Source: PKWO01 sp036384915 (GTDB lineage: Bacteria > Pseudomonadota > Gammaproteobacteria > Burkholderiales > Burkholderiaceae_D). From it: DNA of 64,000 nucleotides. The notes beneath the pieces were generated by a model, which worked only from the letters and a program-made list of their open reading frames with translations, had not been told where the DNA came from and did not search any database. Positions 49,751 through 58,032 of this stretch are shown here, piece by piece. The position numbers were made by a program, and so were the translations under genes. Numbering within the stretch: position 1 is the stretch's first letter; each line of letters begins with the position of its first letter. Location: the NCBI GenBank assembly GCA_036384915.1, contig DASVLJ010000060.1:38810-102809 (forward strand), in the 5' to 3' direction.

Positions 49751-51400
49751 TCAGAACACCCGCTTTCCACCTACCCAAGTCTGTTCTACCTTGATCTTCC
49801 AGATATCTGCCGGCTTAATATTGAATAGGTCTTGATCGATCACAATAAAGTCGGCCCACTTGCCGGCCTCCAGTGAGCCTTGCGTGTGTTCCGCATGCTG
49901 CGCATATGCCGCATCGAGCGTGAAGGCACGGAAGGCTTCCAGCAGCGTCATCTTTTGTTCGGGGTGCCAGCCCCCTGCCGGGTTGCCCTCGCGATCCATG
50001 CGCATTACGGCGGCATAAATGCCGAAGAAGGGATTGTCGGATTCGACAGGAAAGTCGGAGCCGCCGGCGATCTTGGTGCCTTGCTTTAACATGCTGCGCC
50101 AGGCATAGGCGCCTTTGAGGCGCTCGGCGCCGATGCGGTCTTCGGCCATGTTCATGTCCGAAGTGGCATGTGTCGGCTGCATCGAGGCGATGATGTTCAA
50201 TTGCTTGAAACGCGGAATATCCGATAGCGCCACGACTTGCGCATGCTCGATGCGGTTGCGCAAATCTTCGCCGCCGACTTTCTTGTAAGCCGCTTCGAAG
50301 GCATCGAGAACTTGGCGGTTGGCGGCGTCGCCGATGGCGTGCACATTGACCTGGTAGCCGGCTTTCAATGCGGTTTCGATCTTGCCTTCCATCTCGGCCT
50401 CGCTCATGAAGAGCAGTCCTTTTTGATCCGTTTTGTCTGAGTAGGGGGCGAGCAGGGCCGCGCCGCGGCTGCCCAAGGCGCCGTCGGCGAACAGCTTTAC
50501 GGCACGCACAGTCAGGCGGTCGTTGCCATAGCCGAGCAAGGGGCCGGCTGGTGACAGCTGCTTGAAATCGTCACCGGTGTCGCGGATCATGGCATAGACG
50601 CGCACGCTCAATTCCTTGGCGTCGGCAACGCGCTTGTAGAGCGCGATATCGGCCGCGGTATCTCCGGCGTCGCCCACGGAAGTCAGGCCGACCGAATTCA
50701 TTTGGCGCAACGCCGCCGTCAAGGCTTGGTGGCGTTCCGTGTCGCTCGGCTGCGGCAAGGCCTTGTAGGCCAATTCCATTGCCTTATCGACCAGCACGCC
50801 GCTCGGATTGCCGTGCTCGTCGCGCTCGATGCGGCCGCCTTGCGGGTCCTTGGTCTCCGCCGTGATGCCGGCCGCTTGCAGCGCCTTGCTATTGAGCCAG
50901 GCTGCGTGACCGTCCACACGCCACAACATGGCGGGCCTGTCGGCGATCGCGGCGTCGAGTTCCGCCGCCGTAGGGAAGCGGCCGAGCTGCCATTTGACCT
51001 GGTTCCAGCCGCCGCCTTCGATCCAGGCGTGCTGCGGATTGGCTTGTGCATAAGCGCGGATGGCATCTTGCGCCTGGACCAGGCTGGCGGTGTCGGACAA
51101 GGCGACCTGGGTGCTTTCGAACCCGAGTTCAAGCACGTGGCCATGCGCATCGATCAACCCCGGCAGCACCGTCTTGCCTTGGCCGTCGGTGACTTGCGCG
51201 TCGGGATAGCGCTTCCTCATTGCCTTGGCGCTGCCGGTCTGTACCACCTTACCCTGGTTGAATACCATGGCATCAAAGCGTACCAGCTTGTTGCCGGACA
51301 ACGTATAGCCGTGGATATTTTCGAGCAGGGTAGGGGCCGCCTGCGCTTGCATGCAGGCGCAGGCGGCAACAGCAAGGAAAAGGGGCTTCAAGGATGGCAT
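49751..51400 (-). CDS. Secreted amidohydrolase (YtcJ-like)
   Basis: A 549-residue protein with a signal peptide (LFLAVAACACMQAQA). Metal-site motifs of the amidohydrolase superfamily are present: IDAHGHVLELG, VHAIGDAANRQ, IEHAQVVA and GGSDFPVES. The large-N-terminal-domain layout with EGGGWNQVKW fits the YtcJ subgroup, whose substrates are mostly unknown. Probably periplasmic. Confidence 0.85.
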   Translation of the reverse strand: MPSLKPLFLAVAACACMQAQAAPTLLENIHGYTLSGNKLVRFDAMVFNQGKVVQTGSAKAMRKRYPDAQVTDGQGKTVLPGLIDAHGHVLELGFESTQVALSDTASLVQAQDAIRAYAQANPQHAWIEGGGWNQVKWQLGRFPTAAELDAAIADRPAMLWRVDGHAAWLNSKALQAAGITAETKDPQGGRIERDEHGNPSGVLVDKAMELAYKALPQPSDTERHQALTAALRQMNSVGLTSVGDAGDTAADIALYKRVADAKELSVRVYAMIRDTGDDFKQLSPAGPLLGYGNDRLTVRAVKLFADGALGSRGAALLAPYSDKTDQKGLLFMSEAEMEGKIETALKAGYQVNVHAIGDAANRQVLDAFEAAYKKVGGEDLRNRIEHAQVVALSDIPRFKQLNIIASMQPTHATSDMNMAEDRIGAERLKGAYAWRSMLKQGTKIAGGSDFPVESDNPFFGIYAAVMRMDREGNPAGGWHPEQKMTLLEAFRAFTLDAAYAQHAEHTQGSLEAGKWADFIVIDQDLFNIKPADIWKIKVEQTWVGGKRVF

Positions 51401-51467
51401 GGGGTCTCCGTCAGTCGTTATGGGAAGTCAGTATGCCGGAGATTGTAATAGACGGCTCGTGAGCCGC

Positions 51468-51497
51468 CTTAGCGGACTTTGCGGAGTTGCCCCGACT
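51468..51497. repeat. 30-bp dispersed repeat, copy B
   Basis: Partner of 32796-32825 (about 24 of 30 bases). It also sits just after the stop of a minus-strand gene (SPFH, 51515) and before the start of the next minus-strand gene. Confidence 0.4.
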
Positions 51498-51514
51498 CAC
51501 TTCACCCCGAAACC

Positions 51515-52402
51515 TCATTTGGAAACGTTGAGGAAGGGGATGGGCGCGCCGGCATAGATCGCCTGTGGCAATTCGCCGTTCCACTTCTCCGCCTTCACGC
51601 GTTCGACTTCGATGCGGCGCAATTCGAGGATGTCCTTGTTCTGCGCCAGCGCGGCGCTTTGCACCTTCAAGGCATCGGCCTGCGCTTCAGCTGCCTTCAC
51701 CGTGGCATAGGCTTCGCCGTCGGCGCGGGCACGCAGCGCATTGGCTTCGGCTTCGGCGATTGCAACCTTTTGCTTTTGTTCGGCTTCCACTGTCTTCAAC
51801 TTGTTTTCGGCGCCGAGGCGCAATTGTTCCTGCGTCACTTTCTCGTTGATGGCGCGCATGTAGGATTCCGAAAACGAAAAGTTGCGCATGTCGATGTTGA
51901 TCACCTGGGCGCCGTACATGGCCAACTTCTGCGCCAGCGCGCTATTGATGTCGCCCGATACCTTGGCCCGTTCGGCAATCAAGTCCGGCGCCGTATAGCG
52001 CGCCGTCACCGCCTTGAATACTTCCTGCGTCGCGGTAGCGACATAGGATGACAGGTCGCCGTTGTGCGAATACTTCTCATAGACTTCTGAGACCTTGTCG
52101 GTCGCGATCGAATAGCGCACCGTCATCGATACCTTGACCGGTTGCGTATCCGAGGTGCTGCCTTCGGCATTTTCGATATCGGCCTGTTCGGCCCGGATAC
52201 TGAAGATGGTCAGCTTTTTCCAGGGTGGCAGGATGACCAAACCTTCTCCCTCGATGCCGGTGATCTTGCCGAAGGTAGTGACCACGCCGCGGTTGCCGGT
52301 CGGTACGCTATTGAAGGGCCAGATGATGGCCACGAGGATGATGATACCGAGGATGCCGGCGGTGTGCTTGAGCAGTTTGCCGCCTTCTATGTTGAAAGCC
52401 AT
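51515..52402 (-). CDS. SPFH/prohibitin-family membrane protein
   Basis: A 295-residue protein. One membrane helix near the N-terminus (AGILGIIILVAIIWPF) is followed by a prohibitin-like SPFH domain (SVPTGNRGVVTTFGKI, TVRYSIATDKVSEVYEKY) and an Ala/Glu-rich coiled coil (about 190-270). Such proteins form large rings at membranes and influence proteases or lipid order. It follows the ABC ATPase of the PspA-like operon by 94 bp on the same strand, so it may share that stress function; SPFH and PspA proteins are functionally linked in other bacteria. Confidence 0.87.
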   Translation of the reverse strand: MAFNIEGGKLLKHTAGILGIIILVAIIWPFNSVPTGNRGVVTTFGKITGIEGEGLVILPPWKKLTIFSIRAEQADIENAEGSTSDTQPVKVSMTVRYSIATDKVSEVYEKYSHNGDLSSYVATATQEVFKAVTARYTAPDLIAERAKVSGDINSALAQKLAMYGAQVINIDMRNFSFSESYMRAINEKVTQEQLRLGAENKLKTVEAEQKQKVAIAEAEANALRARADGEAYATVKAAEAQADALKVQSAALAQNKDILELRRIEVERVKAEKWNGELPQAIYAGAPIPFLNVSK

Positions 52403-52496
52403 GATGGTTCTCCCTTTAAAGTCTTCGTGCTTCGAATGTCAATTTAACATGGTTGCAACCGGTTTGGTACGGTAAAAATCGCGGATAATCACCAGA

Positions 52497-53324
52497 TCAA
52501 AGCTCGGCAAATTTGCGCTTGATCTCACGCGAAAGCGCATGGAATTCCGGCGTGTCTTCGATGCCCGCATGCCAGGCCAAGCCGCGTGCGATCAAGTCGT
52601 ATTTGCAGCGTATGGCTGCACCGGGCAGCGGATTGCCCTCGCCATCGAATTCGCGACCAAGCAGCCAGATCGTGTCGGCAATGGCGATCGAGGCTTCGAT
52701 GTCGTGCGTCACCACGATGACGGTGTTGAGTTCGTCGAGCGTCGAAATCCTCAGGATGGTTTCGCATACCTTGGCCTTGGCGCGCGGATCCAGGCCCGAA
52801 AACGGCTCATCCATCAACAGGAAGCGGGAGCTGCACAGCAATTGCTGGGCGATCGCCACGCGCTGGCGCTGCCCGCCCGAGAGCGCCGCCGGATAGGCCA
52901 GCGCCTTGTCTGCCAGTTCGAACTCGGCCAGCAATGCCATGCAGCGCACCTGGGCGTCCTTGTCGTTGCTTATCTTGCGCCGTGCCGCCACCATCAGGTT
53001 GCCCAGCACGGTGCGATGCGGCAGCAGCGGATAATCCTGCGCCACCACGCCGACTTCGCCGGGCGCGACGGGTGTGCGTTTGCCGTTCAAATAGACGCCA
53101 CCGGAATCGGGCTCCTGCAAGCCGGCGATGCAGCGGAATAGCTGCGTCTTGCCGATACCGGAAGGGCCGAGCAGGCATACCACCTGGCCTTGCGTGACGT
53201 CGTCGCGGATCAGATCGTCGATGGTTTCGCTGACCTTGGACAGCACGGGTGCGTCATGGGTCACGCAGACCTGGTCGATGGTCACCAGCCGTTCGCCGAT
53301 GCGATAGGGGAATGGGGTATTCAT
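52497..53324 (-). CDS. ABC transporter ATPase (NitT/TauT-like)
   Basis: About 275 residues from ATG 53324 behind AGGAAG. It has Walker A GPSGIGKTQL, signature LSGGQRQRVA and Walker B RFLLMDEPFSGLD. The DPRAKAKVCETILR and THDIEASIAIADTIW sections fit importer ATPases of the nitrate/taurine class. It energises the permease encoded 11 bp upstream. Gln replaces the usual Thr/Ser after the Walker A Lys-Thr; Thr is kept as the metal ligand. Confidence 0.87.
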   Translation of the reverse strand: MNTPFPYRIGERLVTIDQVCVTHDAPVLSKVSETIDDLIRDDVTQGQVVCLLGPSGIGKTQLFRCIAGLQEPDSGGVYLNGKRTPVAPGEVGVVAQDYPLLPHRTVLGNLMVAARRKISNDKDAQVRCMALLAEFELADKALAYPAALSGGQRQRVAIAQQLLCSSRFLLMDEPFSGLDPRAKAKVCETILRISTLDELNTVIVVTHDIEASIAIADTIWLLGREFDGEGNPLPGAAIRCKYDLIARGLAWHAGIEDTPEFHALSREIKRKFAEL

Positions 53325-53335
53325 GATGTCTTCCT

Positions 53336-54130
53336 CTATTCCGATTTGCCGATTGCCGCATACGGGCACAACACCAATTTCAATTTGCCCAGCAAGCTGT
53401 CCTGCAGCAAGCCGTAAGCCAGGATGGTCAACTGGATGGCGAACACGCCGGCAAGCTGGAAATAGCGGTTTTCGTTCAACAGCAGCGCGCCGATGCCTCC
53501 TTGCGAGCGCGTCAAGCCTTCCACCATTGTCAAGAGCGTCCAGCCGATGGCGGCGTTTTGCCGTACCAGGTCGAGGAACAAGTCAGCTTTGCCCAGCACC
53601 ACCAATTCCCAGGTGATGCGCCAATTGCGCATGCCGAGCGTCTTGCAATGATCGACGGCGGCATGCGGAATCGCCTTCACTTCGGCCAGCATGGCCGTCA
53701 CCATCATGACGGTGATGCCGAACACCAGCAGCGCGAGCTTCAACTGCCAGGCATTGGCCGTCATCAGCATGAAAAGGTAGGTGAGGCCGGCGAAACCGAG
53801 AAAGCGCAAGCTGGAAGACAGGCGCGCCAGCGGCATGAACAGCGGTGCCGTCGCCAGGGCGGCAATAACAAGGGACAACACGCCTGCCAGCGCCAGCGAA
53901 AGCAGTAATACCTTCATGCTGGACCAGAGCTCATAGAGCATCCCTTGCGTCTGGATCAGTTGCCACCAGGCCTGCAAGACTTCAGCGGGTGCCGGCAGTT
54001 TGCCGGGAAACAGCATCCAGGCGGCCAGCGCCAATACGGCTTGTGCGACCAGCAGCAGGCGTGCGTTGGCGTTGCCGAACGGCGTGTACGGGGATAAGAC
54101 GGCCGCAATCTTTTTCCAGTTGCTTTTCAT
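53336..54130 (-). CDS. ABC transporter permease (SsuC/TauC-like)
   Basis: A 264-residue polytopic protein with about six helices. The cytoplasmic loop AVDHCKTLGMRNWRITWELV is the EAA-type contact with the ATPase. The fold fits BPD_transp_1 permeases of NitT/TauT importers. It lies between the ATPase and the solute-binding/OmpA fusion, with a strong hairpin in the 49-bp gap before it. Confidence 0.85.
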   Translation of the reverse strand: MKSNWKKIAAVLSPYTPFGNANARLLLVAQAVLALAAWMLFPGKLPAPAEVLQAWWQLIQTQGMLYELWSSMKVLLLSLALAGVLSLVIAALATAPLFMPLARLSSSLRFLGFAGLTYLFMLMTANAWQLKLALLVFGITVMMVTAMLAEVKAIPHAAVDHCKTLGMRNWRITWELVVLGKADLFLDLVRQNAAIGWTLLTMVEGLTRSQGGIGALLLNENRYFQLAGVFAIQLTILAYGLLQDSLLGKLKLVLCPYAAIGKSE

Positions 54131-54150
54131 GATGTTATAAACGGTGTTGG

Positions 54151-54172
54151 GCGCCGCCCTCGCGGGCGGCGC
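54151..54172 (-). other. Intercistronic hairpin between binding-protein and permease genes
   Basis: A perfect nine-base GC stem (54151-54159 with 54164-54172) around a four-base loop, with no U-run after it. The position resembles REP-type stabilisers between malE and malF, which raise binding protein over permease. Confidence 0.6.
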
Positions 54173-54179
54173 ATCCTTC

Positions 54180-55967
54180 TCAGTTGGTCTTCAGCAGTGC
54201 CACTTCCACGCGGCGGTTGCGGGCGCGGCCGTCGGCGCTGCCGTTGTCGGCTACCGGCTGGCTGTCACCATAGGCGCGCACACGCACGCGGCCATCGGGG
54301 AATTCCGATGCGGCATTGGCTTCGAGCCAGTCGCGCACGGCCTCGGCGCGCTTCTTCGACAATTGCAGGTTGGCTGCCGAGCTGCCGACATTGTCGGTAT
54401 GGCCGCTGATCTGTATCGTCAAGCCCGAGACAGAAAGCTGGTTCAGCAAGTCTTCCAGCACCGGGCCGGCTTCGGGCTTGAAGCTGGCCTTGCCGGTCTC
54501 GAACTCGATGGCCCAGTTGCGCTTGGCGAAGGTGCCTGCCGTCGGTGCCGAGGCATTGAAGTTCGGCGTTTCGGCCTTGGCATGCGCAACGGCGCCCGGT
54601 GTCGCTGCCAGCGCCTGCAGATAGCTTGTGTTCACCACCACGTCGTACGACACCAGTTCCGGCATGTCGGCCGGATAGTATTGGTGCGCGATATTGCCGT
54701 AGACGTTGTACACGCGGCGATACAGGTTGTCGTTGCCGTTCAAGCCGAACAGGTACAAATTGTCCGACAGATTGCTGACCGTCGAACCGCCGAGACGGAT
54801 GTCCAGGCCCTTGCGGTCTTTTTCCACCACGCCCTTGTAATACTTCATCCACCATTCCGGCGTTTCTTCGCCGGCTACCTTGGCTACCACGCCTGATGCC
54901 TGCAGCAAGGCGGCATCGCTCCTGCGGATTGCGTCGGCACCTTCGAACGAGGCGGCCAGCATGTTCTTGACGAACTCGGGGTTCTTCGCCATCCATTCCT
55001 TGTTGCCGATGATGGTAGCCGGCATCTGCCACATGTATTCCCTGGTCGAAGCCACAGCGGCCAGACCGCCGACTTCGCGTGCAACCTTGACGTCGCCCGG
55101 GGTCCAGGTGGCCGTGCCGTTCTGGCATACCTTGCGCGTATCGCCGGTGGGCCTGCCGTTGCGCACCACCGGGCGTTCTTCGCAGGCGCCGTTGTTGGCG
55201 GCGGCAATCAGCTTTTCATCGGCTTCTGCAAATGAACCCACGCCGACAAAATTCATCGCATCGGGATCGTATGTTTTCACGTCCGGATTGACCGGAATCT
55301 TGTTGTCGGCCGCGTACTTCATGCAGATATTCCAGTCGCCATCGCGCAGGACGGCGCCGATCAGCGAGCCGCGCGCCTTTTGCGGGTCGTTTGCGACTTC
55401 CGCCGGCAGCATGCACTTGTCCTCGCCGCGTGAATAGCCGAGCGAGCCGACCACTTCGAGATGTTGGCCGAGCTTGTCCATCGTGTCGCGTGCGGCGGCA
55501 AAGTAGCCTGGTGCGCCGTCGCCCATGATGACGACGAAGGCGGCGCCCTTGGACGGCTGGGCAATGCCGTTGGCGACCTGGCCGGCAAACACGGCTTGCT
55601 CGGCCAGCATTTGCGAATAGTCGTCCTGGCGTTCCAGCCTTAAATGCACGCCGTGCTTTTCCATCAGGCTGCCCGGAGCAGTCACGGTATCGCCGTTGGC
55701 ATAGTGCAGGGCGGCTTCGGCATTCCAGGGCAAGACCAGCACGCGCGCGGAATAATTGCCTTGGGCCGGGGCGATGTTGAGCGTGTCGCCGACCGCGGCG
55801 GTTTCCCGCATCGTGTTGGCGGTGGGCACGTCGATTGCGCCTGGTGTGGCGGTCTTGCCGAACATATTACGCAGGCCGCCATGGCTGGTGGCAAAGCTGT
55901 TGATGCCGTACACGGCGCCGCCGACGGCGGCAACAATCAACAACAAACGGGGTAGGGGCTTGAGCAT
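54180..55967 (-). CDS. Solute-binding protein fused to OmpA-type peptidoglycan-binding domain
   Basis: A 595-residue protein from ATG 55967, which follows AAAGGAG. One N-terminal hydrophobic anchor or signal (LPRLLLIVAAVGGAVYGINS). Residues about 70-460 are a type II periplasmic binding fold with ABC-importer features and several Cys (CMLPAEV, NICMKYAAD, NNGACEERP, RKVCQNG). The C-terminal 120 residues are an OmpA domain (LTIQISGHTDNVGSSAANLQ, LSKKRAEAVRDWLE, ADGRARNRRVEV) with the Asp and Arg that bind diaminopimelate. The binding protein is therefore tethered to the cell wall, unlike ordinary soluble ones. Confidence 0.88.
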   Translation of the reverse strand: MLKPLPRLLLIVAAVGGAVYGINSFATSHGGLRNMFGKTATPGAIDVPTANTMRETAAVGDTLNIAPAQGNYSARVLVLPWNAEAALHYANGDTVTAPGSLMEKHGVHLRLERQDDYSQMLAEQAVFAGQVANGIAQPSKGAAFVVIMGDGAPGYFAAARDTMDKLGQHLEVVGSLGYSRGEDKCMLPAEVANDPQKARGSLIGAVLRDGDWNICMKYAADNKIPVNPDVKTYDPDAMNFVGVGSFAEADEKLIAAANNGACEERPVVRNGRPTGDTRKVCQNGTATWTPGDVKVAREVGGLAAVASTREYMWQMPATIIGNKEWMAKNPEFVKNMLAASFEGADAIRRSDAALLQASGVVAKVAGEETPEWWMKYYKGVVEKDRKGLDIRLGGSTVSNLSDNLYLFGLNGNDNLYRRVYNVYGNIAHQYYPADMPELVSYDVVVNTSYLQALAATPGAVAHAKAETPNFNASAPTAGTFAKRNWAIEFETGKASFKPEAGPVLEDLLNQLSVSGLTIQISGHTDNVGSSAANLQLSKKRAEAVRDWLEANAASEFPDGRVRVRAYGDSQPVADNGSADGRARNRRVEVALLKTN

Positions 55968-56012
55968 GATTTTCTCCTTTATTGAGTCAAGCAAATTCAT
56001 TCAACAATTCAA

Positions 56013-57050
56013 CTACATGCGGTCGAACCATTGTTTCGATCCGCTGTCCGGAACCGAAGGATTGCGTCCTTCGCCCTTGTTCGTTTCCGCGCCGGCATAG
56101 CTGCCTTCGATCATCAGGCGCTTGGCATCGGCACCCAGCAGGATCGAATCGCCGCGGCGCTCCCATTCCTCGATCATCTTCATCGCGTTGGCTTCATAGA
56201 CGCCGTTCTGCAAGTCGATGGCCGAGACGAAGGTGTCCGACATGCGCACGAAGTCTTCGATTTCGCCAATCTTCATCGCATAGTCCGCCGCCAGGTATTC
56301 ATTGGCCATGTCGAACATCGCACGCGCATCGGGGTCGCCGTTGATGATGCTCTTGGCCGACTTGATGGCGGACCAGGCGGCATCGGCCATCTGCTTCCGG
56401 CGCGTCTTCACGTCGATCTCGCGCTTGATGTCCTTGATCAGGAAGTTGGAAATCTCCTGGTACTTCACCAGCACGCTGTAGAGCAGTTGCATCTTCGACA
56501 GCAGGTCCTGGTAAGTCACGTTGGCTTCCTGCATACGGCCGGCCTGGCGCGACTCTTCCGCCACCACCAGCGCCTTGCCGGCTTTGCGCGCTTCGCGTGC
56601 CATCATCAGCGAGGTGTTCTTGATGCCTTCGTTCTTTTTGATCTCTTCCTGGCAGGCGCGGATCATGCCCGACAAGCGCGCAATGCGGCCATTCATGTGC
56701 ACCAGTTTCCTTTCCAGCTCGGCAACATAGGTGTGCATGATGCCGATCGGATCGATCTCGACGAACACTTGCGTGATCTTGCGCATGGCGCTTTGGTAGA
56801 GATAGGAACCGAGACGCCAGAAGCGGCGGTCCGTTATCACGTACAGCATGGCGATCACGCCGACGGCCAGCATGCTTGCATACAGGGTGTTTTCCAGCAG
56901 CGTGATGACGGCCGGCAGCAGCTGGTACAACAGGTACCCGGTGCCGGCGATCAACGATACGCCGACAATCTGGCCGGTCACGCCTTCCGGGCGTTCCCAG
57001 AAGGTCTTGGGCTTGTAGTTGCCCGAAGCATTTTGGATCAAGTCGTTCAT
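56013..57050 (-). CDS. Membrane-anchored PspA-like coiled-coil protein
   Basis: A 345-residue protein. Two membrane helices (about 26-50 and 57-75) are followed by a long helical region (about 100-260) rich in Lys, Arg, Glu and Ala, in the style of PspA/IM30/ESCRT-III helices (VAELERKLVHMNGRIARLSG, MIRACQEEIKKNEGIK, SRQAGRMQEANVTYQDLLSK). It ends in a polar tail. PspA itself has no membrane helix, so this is a relative or look-alike. A role at the inner membrane, with the coiled-coil protein encoded 32 bp upstream, is likely. Confidence 0.72.
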   Translation of the reverse strand: MNDLIQNASGNYKPKTFWERPEGVTGQIVGVSLIAGTGYLLYQLLPAVITLLENTLYASMLAVGVIAMLYVITDRRFWRLGSYLYQSAMRKITQVFVEIDPIGIMHTYVAELERKLVHMNGRIARLSGMIRACQEEIKKNEGIKNTSLMMAREARKAGKALVVAEESRQAGRMQEANVTYQDLLSKMQLLYSVLVKYQEISNFLIKDIKREIDVKTRRKQMADAAWSAIKSAKSIINGDPDARAMFDMANEYLAADYAMKIGEIEDFVRMSDTFVSAIDLQNGVYEANAMKMIEEWERRGDSILLGADAKRLMIEGSYAGAETNKGEGRNPSVPDSGSKQWFDRM

Positions 57051-57082
57051 GATGTTCTCGTTCTAAAAAGTGCCACTTCGAC

Positions 57083-57799
57083 TCATGCGAGGTAGCGTTC
57101 CACCCTGGCCTTGTCGCCCAGCAGGCGCGTCTTCACCGCGTCTGCCGCGCTATCGAAATTGCGCGTGGTCTGTGCAATGGCCTGTTTCTTTTGTTCCGCT
57201 TCGCGCCCGAGCGTGCGGGCGCGTTCCTGTTTTTGCGCCAAGTCTTCCTGCATGCGGCGGATGCGCGCTTCGCAATCGGCGCGCAAGGCCAAAATCTGCC
57301 GGTTGGCTTCTTCGGCGGCGGCATTCAAGGCCGCGATTTCCTTGGCGCGCGCGGCGATGCCGTCCTGTTCCGCCGACTCCGATTGCGCGGCAAAGCGCGT
57401 GCGTTCGGTATCGAGCAAGCCCAAATGCACGTCGATAGCCTGCAGCACCTGTTCCACTGTCCGTTGCTGGGTTTGCTTGAGCACGGCGAAGGCGGAGCGG
57501 TAGCGCATTGCGTCATCCATCGGGATTTCGGCGAGGGCGTCGATCGCTTCGCTCAGGGCCGAATACGCCGTCGGGCGGCTCAATACCACGCCGAGCAATT
57601 CTGCGGTCATGCCGCTCGGCTTGGCGGCTTGGACTGCGGCGGCCTCCGGGTTTGCGGCCGGATTGGCAGGCTTGTTCTCCTTGACAGCCGTCGGCGCTGC
57701 CGGTGCCGCGGGCTGGGCCGGGTCTTCCTGCCACACCAGGTCGCGTGCGCCATGCAACAGGCGTGCGGCGAAACTTTCGTGGCTTTCATTGATGCTCAT
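57083..57799 (-). CDS. Soluble coiled-coil protein of the PspA-like operon
   Basis: A 238-residue protein starting at ATG 57799 behind GGGAGC. The N-terminal third is Pro/Ala-rich (disordered), then a short helical domain (LLGVVLSRPTAYSALSEAID), then a coiled coil (about 125-225, including RIRRMQEDLAQKQERARTLG). No family recognised. First gene of the minus-strand operon; its promoter region is shared with kdpD. Confidence 0.75.
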   Translation of the reverse strand: MSINESHESFAARLLHGARDLVWQEDPAQPAAPAAPTAVKENKPANPAANPEAAAVQAAKPSGMTAELLGVVLSRPTAYSALSEAIDALAEIPMDDAMRYRSAFAVLKQTQQRTVEQVLQAIDVHLGLLDTERTRFAAQSESAEQDGIAARAKEIAALNAAAEEANRQILALRADCEARIRRMQEDLAQKQERARTLGREAEQKKQAIAQTTRNFDSAADAVKTRLLGDKARVERYLA

Positions 57800-57844
57800 G
57801 TCTGCTCCCTGATTGATCTTTCGACGTGTCTTGTCGTTGAAATC

Positions 57845-57850
57845 AGGATA
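57845..57850 (-). promoter_or_regulatory. Possible -10 of the minus-strand ABC/PspA-like operon
   Basis: TATCCT on the minus strand, with phased regulator half-sites covering its -35 position and upstream. The leader to ATG 57799 would be about 40 nt. Confidence 0.35.
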
Positions 57851-57861
57851 GTCACGCGGGC

Positions 57862-57910
57862 GTAAAGAGTGCGTAACGAGTTAGGGGAGGAGAGTAAACG
57901 CGAAGTAAAC
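57862..57910. promoter_or_regulatory. Phased GTAAAC half-sites (OmpR/KdpE-type)
   Basis: GTAAA/GTAAC/GTAAAC/GTAAAC begin at 57862, 57873, 57894 and 57905, spaced 11, 21 and 11 bp (one helical turn or two). Inverted copies GTTTAC and GTTAC lie at 57972 and 57994 (22 bp apart), with another at 58019. Direct repeats with 11-bp phasing are the usual pattern for OmpR/PhoB-class response regulators. Confidence 0.55.
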
Positions 57911-58020
57911 ACCGGCAAATGGGAGTTTGGCGGGTTGCGCGATTAGCGCAGATCAACGGTATTTATTCGGCGTTTACACCGACGCCCAAACTCGTTACGC
58001 AATATTGAGATCATTGCGGT

Positions 58021-58026
58021 TACACT
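58021..58026 (+). promoter_or_regulatory. Possible -10 of kdpD (leaderless start)
   Basis: TACACT ends six bases before the kdpD ATG, and no Shine-Dalgarno sequence precedes that ATG. Transcription may therefore begin at the A of the start codon. The -35 is poor and overlaps a GTTAC half-site, which fits activator dependence. Confidence 0.35.
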
Positions 58027-58032
58027 GTTTCC

